DNA of 7,643 nt from NCBI GenBank assembly GCA_022749905.1, contig JAKIWU010000066.1, positions 1 through 7,643 of the forward strand. The letters are read 5' to 3'. Of the stretch, positions 1 through 4,921 are shown piece by piece. Below the pieces are notes generated by a model. The model saw nothing but the letters and a program-made list of their open reading frames with translations, did not search any database and was not told the origin of the DNA. This DNA comes from Thermoplasmata archaeon. GTDB taxonomy: Archaea > Thermoplasmatota > Thermoplasmata > Lutacidiplasmatales > UBA184. Within the stretch, counting starts at the first letter, position 1. The number at the start of each line of letters is the position of its first letter. A program made the translations under genes and the position numbers.

Positions 1-749
1 AGGATGAGGACAATGAGGCCCGTCGCAAGGGCGGTCCCGTCATTGTTGCCGGCGGCTCGGAGGAGGAAGGTGCCGATCCCCGGGAGAACCGTGGTCGATG
101 AGGCGGTCGAGATGAACTCCGCAGCGACGAGGAAGTACCACCCTGCCGTCCAGGATAGCACGGAGTTGTAGACGATCCGGTTGACCGTCGCCGGCAGGAG
201 GAGGCGCCGGATCCTCTGCCAGCCCCGAAGGGCGAACGCATCGGAGGCTTCCCGGAGCTCGCCGGGAACCGACTTGAGCGACTCGTAGACGCCGAACACC
301 ATGTTCCAGCTCATCGAGGTGAAGATCAGGAAGATCGACGCGAGGTTCGCCCCCGCGGCGTTTCCGGGCGTGAGGCGGACGAACACCACGATGGCGATCG
401 GGAAGAATCCCAGGATGGGAACCGACTGGAGGATGTCGAGGACAGGAATCAGGATCCGCTCGCCGGTCCGGTTGGTCGCCGCGACGTATCCATAGGCGAG
501 CGAGAACCCGAGGGAGAGGAGGTAGGCCAGGAGCATGCGCGCGAACGACGCGCCGAGATCCGGCACCGCAACGGCGAGGTCGTGGGCCACGCCGCCCGCC
601 GCAGGACTAATCGCGAGCCCGGTGACGGGAATCGCCAGAAGTCCGAGCGCGACGAGCGCGATCGAACGGGGATTGGCGGCGAACGGGCGATCGACGTTCG
701 TCCTCTGGTTCGGACCGCGACCTGAGCGAACCGGGGGAGTTTCCAACAA
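1..749 (-). CDS. ABC transporter permease, NitT/TauT-like (COG4986-like duplicated anion permease), partial
   Basis: Inner-membrane permease subunit of an ABC importer, moving a small anion or similar solute with an ATPase that lies outside the window. About 249 residues are visible; the C-terminus is cut off at the left edge. From the start, one membrane segment lies near residues 29-48, followed by a loop and further hydrophobic segments near 65-90, 99-125, 133-155 and 193-213. The EAA loop that contacts the ATPase is visible near residues 165-190 (ELREASDAFALRGW, then LLLPA). The phrase GWYFLVAAEFIS just after it resembles the duplicated permeases of COG4986, which have two such halves, so only the first half may be present. 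I chose TTG at 749 because AGGAGG lies 6 nt upstream (756-761); GTG at 755 abuts that motif, and TTG at 746 is also possible. An in-frame stop at 828-830 bounds the ORF. Family is fairly certain; substrate is unknown. Confidence 0.82.
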   Translation of the reverse strand, partial: MLETPPVRSGRGPNQRTNVDRPFAANPRSIALVALGLLAIPVTGLAISPAAGGVAHDLAVAVPDLGASFARMLLAYLLSLGFSLAYGYVAATNRTGERILIPVLDILQSVPILGFFPIAIVVFVRLTPGNAAGANLASIFLIFTSMSWNMVFGVYESLKSVPGELREASDAFALRGWQRIRRLLLPATVNRIVYNSVLSWTAGWYFLVAAEFISTASSTTVLPGIGTFLLRAAGNNDGTALATGLIVLI

Positions 750-755
750 CTCCAC

Positions 756-761
756 CCTCCT
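756..761 (-). promoter_or_regulatory. Shine-Dalgarno AGGAGG deciding the permease start
   Basis: On the minus strand AGGAGG ends 6 nt before TTG at 749 and 9 nt before TTG at 746. It matches the anti-SD core of archaeal 16S rRNA. Its position argues against GTG at 755, which would directly abut the motif. Confidence 0.5.
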
Positions 762-828
762 GTTGGGTTCCGCTCCCAGCCTTGGCGTGGCTCTCGGGGA
801 GCCCGCAGCGAATCCGACAGTGCGATTC

Positions 829-836
829 TATAAGGA
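829..836 (-). promoter_or_regulatory. Putative TATA box for the permease
   Basis: CCTTATAG on the minus strand is one of the few AT-rich octamers in this GC-rich gap. Transcription would start about 25 nt downstream, near 807, leaving a leader of roughly 55-60 nt that carries the Shine-Dalgarno motif. This is inferred from pattern and position only. Confidence 0.4.
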
Positions 837-951
837 GGTTGGCCGCAGCTTCGACGCCGGCGGTCACTCCGGAATGCCGCGACCGCGTAGGCTACTACCG
901 GAACAGGATTCGACCCCGTGTCCCCCGTCGGAACCATCCGTTCGCGGGAAC

Positions 952-959
952 GTTTATCT
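952..959 (+). promoter_or_regulatory. Putative TATA box for the tRNA pair
   Basis: GTTTATCT is centred about 29 nt upstream of the first base of tRNA-Gln and is preceded by a purine-containing GCGGGAAC that could act as a BRE. This is the expected archaeal box A spacing if transcription starts at or just before the mature 5' end. No comparable box lies in the 31-nt gap before tRNA-Leu, so one promoter probably serves both genes. Confidence 0.55.
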
Positions 960-984
960 TCCTTCCTCCGCTCCGTCGACTCGT

Positions 985-1091
985 AGCCCCGTAGTGTAGT
1001 GGCCAATCATGCGAGACTCTGGATCTCGCGACGCAGGTTCGAACGTCGCGGGGGAAGAACTCCCTCGCGACCGGAACTCCTGCCGGGGCTA
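985..1091 (+). tRNA. tRNA-Gln (anticodon CUG) with a T-loop intron at 59/60
   Basis: The cloverleaf can be read directly once the intron is removed. The acceptor 5' strand AGCCCCG (985-991) pairs perfectly with CGGGGCT (1084-1090), and the discriminator is A1091 with no encoded CCA. The D-arm spans 994-1010 and contains GG at 1001-1002. The anticodon stem CGAGA/TCTCG encloses loop CTCTGGA, giving anticodon CTG at 1019-1021. The variable region is 4 nt (1029-1032). T-stem GCAGG (1033-1037) pairs with CCTGC (1079-1083). A 34-nt intron at 1044-1077 separates T-loop bases TTCGAA from the final T; splicing gives consensus TTCGAAT. Mature length is 73 nt. In archaea tRNA-Gln is normally charged first with Glu by a non-discriminating GluRS, then amidated by GatDE; a GluRS gene lies at the right edge of this window. 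Confidence 0.95.
1044..1077 (+). other. tRNA-Gln intron, 34 nt, position 59/60, full BHB motif
   Basis: The motif is a complete hBHBh'. The outer helix is the T-stem GCAGG/CCTGC. The central 4-bp helix pairs TTCG (1038-1041) with CGGA (1072-1075), with one T-G wobble. The 3-nt bulges are AAC (1042-1044, cut after AA) and ACT (1076-1078, cut after AC). The intron helix pairs GTCGCG (1045-1050) with CGCGAC (1066-1071) and continues as GGGG/CCCT around the 7-nt loop AAGAACT. The cut sites lie two bases into each bulge, as archaeal splicing endonuclease requires. Exon bases 1028-1033 (GCGACG) could also pair with intron bases 1044-1049, a competing fold. Confidence 0.93.
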
Positions 1092-1146
1092 CTCGCATTC
1101 GTACACCGTTCCGATTTCCGATGCGGGGGTGCTCCAGCTCGGCCAA

Positions 1147-1173
1147 ACCGGGCGCGCACGCGTCCGGGGCCTC
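1147..1173 (+). other. tRNA-Leu intron 1, 27 nt, D-arm position 21/22, full BHB motif
   Basis: The central helix pairs GGCC (1141-1144) with GGCC (1168-1171), four Watson-Crick pairs. The bulges are AAA (1145-1147, cut after two A) and TCC (1172-1174, cut after TC). The intron helix pairs CCGGGCGC (1148-1155) with GCGTCCGG (1160-1167), 8 bp including one G-T, closed by loop GCAC. The outer helix is D-loop CTC (1138-1140) with GAG (1175-1177). After splicing GAG can instead pair with CTC at 1132-1134 to form the D-stem, so the repeated CTC lets the same GAG serve first the splice motif and then the mature fold. Confidence 0.88.
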
Positions 1174-1221
1174 CGAGGCAGGGCTTAGAACCCTGTTGCC
1201 TAGGGCATTCGCCGGTTCAAA

Positions 1222-1253
1222 GGGGAGGCTGAGAATGCTCGGCCCCCGGAAAC
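1222..1253 (+). other. tRNA-Leu intron 2, 32 nt, T-loop position 59/60, near-complete BHB motif
   Basis: The outer helix is the T-stem. The central helix pairs TTCA (1216-1219) with GGAA (1248-1251): three Watson-Crick pairs plus one A-G mismatch next to the intron. The bulges are AAG (1220-1222, cut after AA) and ACT (1252-1254, cut after AC). The intron helix starts GGG (1223-1225), has a single bulged A at 1226, continues GGCTGAG against CTCGGCC, and closes on loop AATG. The insertion point is the same as in tRNA-Gln, and the 3' end CCGGAAAC resembles CCGGAAC there, suggesting related introns. Confidence 0.87.
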
Positions 1254-1267
1254 TCCGGCCCCCCGCA

Positions 1268-1436
1268 TGTCCCTCTTGAATCGAGAACGGTCGAGGCGGC
1301 GCCAGGAATCTCGGCCCGTTCGTTCTCGCAACTCGGGGTCAGGCCCGGCCCCCGCTGCTCGAACCTCGGGCTCACCTTCGAACCGACACCCCTATCCGCC
1401 GGAGAGGAGGCTGGAGGACTCCCGCAGCGGGCGTCG
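1268..1436. other. Non-coding gap with a long-armed inverted repeat
   Basis: I see no further tRNA and no convincing protein gene. CGAGAACG (1282-1289) and CGTTCTCG (1321-1328) are perfect 8-bp complements, with inner CGAG (1292-1295) and CTCG (1310-1313), so a transcript could fold into an imperfect hairpin of about 47 nt. It could end the tRNA transcript, be part of a small RNA, or be chance in GC-rich DNA. No C/D-box motifs are visible. A purine-rich stretch, GGAGAGGAGGCTGGAGGA at 1401-1418, lies about 20 nt before the phosphatase start. No clear TATA box is seen. Confidence 0.4.
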
Positions 1437-2345
1437 GTGGACATGCTAGCGACGGAGAGACTGACCCCGGAAGCGATCCTCAACCTGCAACCCGAGGACG
1501 CCGACGAACTTCTCGATCGGCTCGAACGCGAAGTCCCTGTGTCGGAAGGACTCGCAGCGCTCGGGGGCGCGCCCCTCGAGGAAGCGATCGTCTTCGGGGA
1601 CACCCATGGGGACTGGCGGAGCACGGTTCTCGCCGCGGGCCGGTTCCTCGAACGGCCGGACCAGCGCGCTCTCGTCGGGCTCGGGGACTACATCGACCGG
1701 GCACCGGAGGATTGCGGCGAGGGTTCCGTCGCGAACGCGCTCTTTCTGCTCGGGCTCGCCGCGGAGTTCCCAGGCCGCGTCGTTCTCGTCCAGGGGAACC
1801 ACGAGACGTTCCGACGCATCCCCGTGGTCCCGCACAACCTGCCGGAAGAAGTCGATCTCCTCTGGGGACCGGACGAAGACCGCTATCTCCGGATCCTCCA
1901 CCTGCTCGAGCGCGGACCGCTCGCGGTCCGAACCGAGAGCGGGGCGTATCTCGCGCACGGCGGCTTCCCCCTCGAGCCATCGCCCGGCGGGTTGAGCACG
2001 GCCTTCCGAGACCTCGACGAGGACCACCTCGCCGAGATCGTCTGGGGCGAGTGCTCCCTCTCCCCGACCGTGCGCGGGGTCGTGCGACGGTTCGACGAGA
2101 GGAATCTCGAGGAGTTCTTTGCTCGGAGCGGCACGCGCGTCTTCCTTCGGGGCCACGATCCGGGCCTCATCGGGAGAAGCATCTACTCCGACCGTTGCCT
2201 CACCCTGCACACCTGTCGAACCTACGAGCGGTTCGGCGGCGTCCTGATCGCGCGCGTGCCGCTCCATCGCGCGGTGGCGAAGATCTCCGAGGTCCCCGTC
2301 GAGCACCTTCCTTCGGAAGGGCAGGTCTATCCGGTTCCGGTCTAG
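1437..2345 (+). CDS. PPP-family serine/threonine protein phosphatase (PP1/PP2A-like metallophosphoesterase)
   Basis: A binuclear-metal phosphoesterase that probably removes phosphate from protein Ser/Thr in the cytoplasm. All signature motifs appear in order: GDTHG (54-58), GDYIDR (83-88), GNHE (120-123), HGG (174-176) and RGH (238-240), with a further His at 258. Predicted metal ligands are D55, H57, D84, N121, H174 and a late His; H122 would be the general acid. The usual GDxVDRG has Ala in place of the last Gly. At 302 residues it matches the length of catalytic PP1-type domains, with no signal peptide or membrane segment. The start is GTG 1437 or ATG 1443, two codons apart and not distinguishable; neither has a well-spaced Shine-Dalgarno. 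It stands alone on the plus strand and converges on tsr3. Family is certain; the protein substrate is unknown, and action on a small phosphoester cannot be excluded. Confidence 0.92.
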   Translation: MDMLATERLTPEAILNLQPEDADELLDRLEREVPVSEGLAALGGAPLEEAIVFGDTHGDWRSTVLAAGRFLERPDQRALVGLGDYIDRAPEDCGEGSVANALFLLGLAAEFPGRVVLVQGNHETFRRIPVVPHNLPEEVDLLWGPDEDRYLRILHLLERGPLAVRTESGAYLAHGGFPLEPSPGGLSTAFRDLDEDHLAEIVWGECSLSPTVRGVVRRFDERNLEEFFARSGTRVFLRGHDPGLIGRSIYSDRCLTLHTCRTYERFGGVLIARVPLHRAVAKISEVPVEHLPSEGQVYPVPV

Positions 2346-2364
2346 CGGGATCGTGCGGACGCTC

Positions 2365-2382
2365 CGCGGGGAGAACCCCGCG
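2365..2382. terminator. Perfect GC hairpin between convergent genes
   Basis: CGCGGGG (2365-2371) and CCCCGCG (2376-2382) form a perfect 7-bp stem around loop AGAA, in the 48-nt gap between the phosphatase stop and the tsr3 stop. It could act in both directions. There is no following T tract, so intrinsic termination is uncertain; it may simply stabilise 3' ends. Confidence 0.45.
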
Positions 2383-2393
2383 AATCGAACGGT

Positions 2394-2978
2394 TCAACGA
2401 GTCGGTCTTCCCACGTGTCCGCCGCGCTCGACCGCGAGCACTTCGTTCACATCGCGCGCCTCTCGGTAGCCTTCGAGGGCCGTCGCGTTCATCTCGAAGA
2501 ACGCCTCCCCTCCCGCGAATCCGCTCAGCAGGGTTCGTGCCCGCTCCATCTCCCCTAGGATGTAGGAGGACGCGGCGAAGGCCTCGGCCGTGTTGAGTTC
2601 CGCGAGACGACCGAAGTGCTGGGGGTTCGCAGCGAGAAGCCAGGGTAGCCGGCGACGGGTTCGCAGCTGGTCGAGCCACCTGAGGGTCGCGGGATAGCCC
2701 CCGCGCCGTTCGAGTCCCTTCCAGGAGCAATCGACCCCGAGGAGTCCGGCCCGCTCGATTCGCGCGCGGTCCGCCGGAGAGAGCGGGAGCTCCGCGTGAG
2801 GATCGAGGAGAAGCGGCGCGGGCTTCGGCGGGTTGGTCGCGGGAACTTCGTGCACCCGGCCGGTTCGGAGGAGCCGCCGACCGGTGCAGGCGCGAGGATG
2901 GTCGTCGCCGGCGACGACCAGCAGGAGGCGCAGCTCCGGGTCAGCTGGGCGCAGCCGCGTACTCCCGGAAGATGGCAT
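2394..2978 (-). CDS. tsr3: 16S rRNA aminocarboxypropyltransferase Tsr3 (DUF367)
   Basis: Transfers the 3-amino-3-carboxypropyl group from S-adenosylmethionine to N3 of a small-subunit rRNA uridine or its derivative (acp3U in archaea, m1acp3-pseudouridine in eukaryotes), late in ribosome maturation. The 194-residue protein carries the family pattern throughout: CTGRRL (31-36), LLLDP (56-60), LSPAD (66-70), GVDCSWKGLER (81-91), RRLPWLLAANPQHFGR (109-124), LNTAEAFAASSYILGE (129-143 region), FFEMN (160-164) and EVLAVE (179-184). The length is typical. ATG 2978 is the only good start: no ATG, GTG or TTG lies between it and the conserved region beginning near residue 17. This start overlaps the end of the aldolase gene by 38 nt, so the two genes are probably co-transcribed and translationally coupled. 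Confidence 0.93.
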   Translation of the reverse strand: MPSSGSTRLRPADPELRLLLVVAGDDHPRACTGRRLLRTGRVHEVPATNPPKPAPLLLDPHAELPLSPADRARIERAGLLGVDCSWKGLERRGGYPATLRWLDQLRTRRRLPWLLAANPQHFGRLAELNTAEAFAASSYILGEMERARTLLSGFAGGEAFFEMNATALEGYREARDVNEVLAVERGGHVGRPTR

Positions 2979-3888
2979 GGAGCTCTCGCGTGAGTCGGAG
3001 CGCGTCGGCCTTGGGTCTCTGCCACATGTTCCGACCGAAGATGATCCCCGTCGCACCGGCGTCCAACGACATTCTCACCTTCTGGAGAAGCTCCGGGTCG
3101 GAGATTCGCTCCCCCCCGGAGACCAGCACGAGGGCACGGCCCGCGCTCTCCACGACCTTGCGGAAGGCAGCGCCGGCGTCGAGTTCGAGCGTGTTGTACG
3201 GCGGAGGGCTGTCTCGGTCCTTCTCGCCGCGGACCGGGTAATTGAGCTTCACGACATCCGCCCCGAGCTCGAGCGCGACGCGCGCAGCGTAGTCGATCGC
3301 GTAGAGGCTCTCGCGACCTCCTTTCTTCGCGATCGCCTCGCCGCGGGGGTACGCCCAGACGACCACAGGCATCCCGAGGCGCTTCGCCTCCGACCGGACC
3401 TCGACGAACTGCGCAAAATCGCGGTCCTGCGAAGGGGACCCGACGTAGAGCGTGTAGCCGACGGCATCCGCGCCGAGCCGTACCGCGTCCTCGACGGTTC
3501 CGGTGAGCGCGCTGAACGCCTCGGCGTCCGGTGGGATCCCGGTCTTGCCGTTGAGCTTCAGGATCAGAGGGACGTCGCCGGCGTAGGCGTGGAAGTACTT
3601 CTCCGCGAGACCGATGTGTAACGCGATGGCCGAAAACCGGCCCTCGTGGGCGAGGGCGAACTGGTAAGCGGGGTCGAGCGAGTCCGGATTCGCGAAGAAG
3701 TCGACCGGTCCGTGCTCGAGTCCCTGGTCGATCGGGAGGACAAGGAGGGTGCCACCGCCTGGGCCGTGCTCGTAGAGGAGCCGCTTGAGGCGCGTGCGCT
3801 TCCCGGGAGAAAGTCCCAATGAACTCAGGCTCGGGCGCGCGAAGCGATGGGGTACCGAGGTTCCCCCGGTCGCGCTTGGCGAAGGCAT
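2941..3888 (-). CDS. Class I fructose-bisphosphate aldolase (DhnA/FbaB family)
   Basis: Schiff-base aldolase that reversibly cleaves fructose 1,6-bisphosphate into dihydroxyacetone phosphate and glyceraldehyde 3-phosphate, in glycolysis or gluconeogenesis. The 315-residue TIM barrel shows the family landmarks: LPIDQGLEHGP (51-61, D54), LILKLNGKTG (108-117), VVVWAYPRG (175-183; Y180 fits the catalytic tyrosine), DVVKLNYP (211-218; K214 is the expected Schiff-base lysine), and phosphate-binding SGG (257-259) and GRN (285-287). The related ADH synthases of archaeal aromatic amino-acid synthesis share this fold, but the FbaB-like DQGLEHGP and KLNYP motifs favour aldolase. I chose ATG 3888: the upstream ATG at 4056 would add 56 low-complexity residues and overlap the divergent CDF gene. 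An extra ~25-residue N-terminus remains before the conserved barrel. tsr3 follows with a 38-nt overlap. Confidence 0.9.
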   Translation of the reverse strand: MPSPSATGGTSVPHRFARPSLSSLGLSPGKRTRLKRLLYEHGPGGGTLLVLPIDQGLEHGPVDFFANPDSLDPAYQFALAHEGRFSAIALHIGLAEKYFHAYAGDVPLILKLNGKTGIPPDAEAFSALTGTVEDAVRLGADAVGYTLYVGSPSQDRDFAQFVEVRSEAKRLGMPVVVWAYPRGEAIAKKGGRESLYAIDYAARVALELGADVVKLNYPVRGEKDRDSPPPYNTLELDAGAAFRKVVESAGRALVLVSGGERISDPELLQKVRMSLDAGATGIIFGRNMWQRPKADALRLTRELHAIFREYAAAPS

Positions 3889-3945
3889 GACCGGTCGCGG
3901 GCTCGCGTCCGACACCGTTCGCACCCTCGCCAAACACGGATGGGC

Positions 3946-3955
3946 GGGATAAGAG
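3946..3955 (-). promoter_or_regulatory. Putative TATA box for aldolase-tsr3
   Basis: CTCTTATCCC on the minus strand lies about 60 nt before the aldolase ATG, which would give a leader of roughly 35-40 nt. It is the best AT-rich candidate in the divergent gap, but rests on pattern only. Confidence 0.35.
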
Positions 3956-3990
3956 GTTGGCCGGCGTTCGCGCCCGGGACCGTCGGCGGG

Positions 3991-3997
3991 CTTAATC
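3991..3997 (+). promoter_or_regulatory. Putative TATA box for the CDF transporter
   Basis: CTTAATC lies about 42 nt before ATG 4037, consistent with a short leader of 15-20 nt. GAGAAGGCGGAG just upstream of the start is purine-rich but not a clear Shine-Dalgarno. Weak, pattern-based call. Confidence 0.3.
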
Positions 3998-4036
3998 CCC
4001 TCGGCGAGTATCGAGAAGGCGGAGACGCCGGACCCG

Positions 4037-4921
4037 ATGCGTTCCCAATGGCTCATCGTTGCCTCGCTTGCGCTCGATGCAGCCCTCTTCGGGGTGAATC
4101 TGAGCGTCGGGCTCCTCTCGGGGAGTCGCGCCGTGCTCTCCCAAGCCGTCTACATCATCGCGGATTTCATCGGCGGGGTGCTGCTGATCTGGGGGTACGT
4201 CGCCTCGAGCCGACCGCCGGACGATTGTCATCCATTCGGGCGTGGCAAGGAACGGTTCTTCTGGGCCTTCTCCGCCTCCCTCGTGACGTTCACGGTCGCG
4301 GGCATTCTCGTCCTCATCGACGCGGTGCAGGGGATCCTCCACCCCGGACCCGTGACGTTCGTTCCGTACGCGCTGCTCGTCCTCGCGGCGACGGTCGTTG
4401 CGAGCATGGTCGGGATCTGGCTCACCCTGCGGGAGCTCCGACGCGAGCAGGCGACGCTCACGAGCTTCCTCGAGTCCTCGCACATGGGTGTCAAGACGAT
4501 CTTCTATCAAGACGTGGTCTCCGTGTTCGGCGCCTTCGTGGCGCTCGTGGGCATCCTCCTCGTCGTGTACACCGGGCGACCGGTGTTCGATGGGGTCGCC
4601 GCCCTCGGCGTCGGCCTCCTTCTGCTCGGGACCGGGATCCTCCTCGCCGCGGAATGCCGTGAGCTCCTCGTCGGAAAGGCGATGAGCCAGGAGGAGGCAC
4701 GCCGGATCCTCCAGCTCGTCGAACGGGATCCGAGGGTGCGGCGGGTACGGGAGCTCCAATCGATGATGCTCGGGCCGGAAGACGTCTTGCTCGCGCTGCG
4801 CGTCAACTTCCAGGACGGGCTCACGACCGACCAGATCGAGTCGGCGATCGATCAGCTCTCGATCGCACTCCGCGAGACGTTCCCGATGATGCGCCACCTG
4901 CTCATTGAGCCGGGGGCCTAG
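4037..4921 (+). CDS. Cation diffusion facilitator (CDF) family transporter with atypical metal-site residues
   Basis: Membrane antiporter of the CDF/SLC30 family, normally exporting Zn, Mn, Fe or similar divalent metals against protons. The 294-residue protein has six hydrophobic segments (about 5-28, 33-55, 76-100, 110-131, 157-178, 184-206) and a C-terminal cytoplasmic domain from about 207 whose end (LLALRVNF, then ETFPMMRHLLIEPG) fits the CDF ferredoxin-like fold. The loop after TM2 carries the family motif HPFGRGKER (65-73), and TM6 has DGVAALGVG (185-193). The metal-site positions are unusual: TM2 has Y39xxxD43 and TM5 has I155xxxD159 where most members have H/DxxxD, so only one Asp per helix is kept. 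This resembles the ZnT9-like branch, in which TM5 also departs from the canonical pair. The gene is divergent from the aldolase and overlaps the convergent MFS gene by 20 nt. Confidence 0.88.
   Translation: MRSQWLIVASLALDAALFGVNLSVGLLSGSRAVLSQAVYIIADFIGGVLLIWGYVASSRPPDDCHPFGRGKERFFWAFSASLVTFTVAGILVLIDAVQGILHPGPVTFVPYALLVLAATVVASMVGIWLTLRELRREQATLTSFLESSHMGVKTIFYQDVVSVFGAFVALVGILLVVYTGRPVFDGVAALGVGLLLLGTGILLAAECRELLVGKAMSQEEARRILQLVERDPRVRRVRELQSMMLGPEDVLLALRVNFQDGLTTDQIESAIDQLSIALRETFPMMRHLLIEPGA

Larger units (their letters stand above)
1123..1267 (+). tRNA. tRNA-Leu (anticodon UAG) with two introns (21/22 and 59/60)
   Basis: The acceptor GCGGGGG (1123-1129) pairs perfectly with CCCCCGC (1260-1266); the discriminator is A1267, as expected for leucine, with no encoded CCA. 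D-stem CTC (1132-1134) pairs with GAG (1175-1177) only after a 27-nt intron is removed; A14, G15, G18, G19 and A21 are then all in place. The anticodon stem CAGGG/CCCTG encloses CTTAGAA, giving anticodon TAG at 1186-1188. The class II variable arm at 1196-1210 forms TGCC/GGCA, as in leucine tRNAs. T-stem GCCGG (1211-1215) pairs with CCGGC (1255-1259) across a second intron of 32 nt; splicing gives T-loop TTCAAAT. Mature length is 86 nt, normal for tRNA-Leu. It lies 31 nt after tRNA-Gln without an obvious promoter of its own. Confidence 0.94.

Noticed and set aside
895..925. A T-arm-like stretch on the minus strand (ACGGG, GTCGAAT, CCTGT) that hinted at a third tRNA.
   Set aside because: Base 54 is G, not U, no matching acceptor strand or anticodon arm lies upstream on that strand, and the region is the tRNA promoter gap.
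449..1006. Minus-strand open frame running through the tRNA-Gln start and its promoter.
   Set aside because: Its composition is Arg/Ser/Pro-rich, it crosses the tRNA gene antisense, and it is out of frame with the clear permease.
1355..1390. GGTTCGA-like words on the minus strand near 1360-1385 that could mark further intron-bearing tRNAs.
   Set aside because: I found no complementary 3' T-stem plus acceptor, and no central helix that would complete a BHB.
1446..2306. Open minus-strand frame of 286 codons antisense to the phosphatase.
   Set aside because: The plus frame carries every PPP motif in order; the antisense frame shows none of any family.
2555..3937. Open minus-strand frame of 460 codons covering aldolase and tsr3 in another frame.
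   Set aside because: It is Arg/Pro-rich without motifs and overlaps two well-recognised genes on the same strand.
3889..4056. N-terminal extension of the aldolase to ATG 4056.
   Set aside because: It would add 56 residues unlike the family, cover both putative promoters and overlap the start of the divergent CDF gene.
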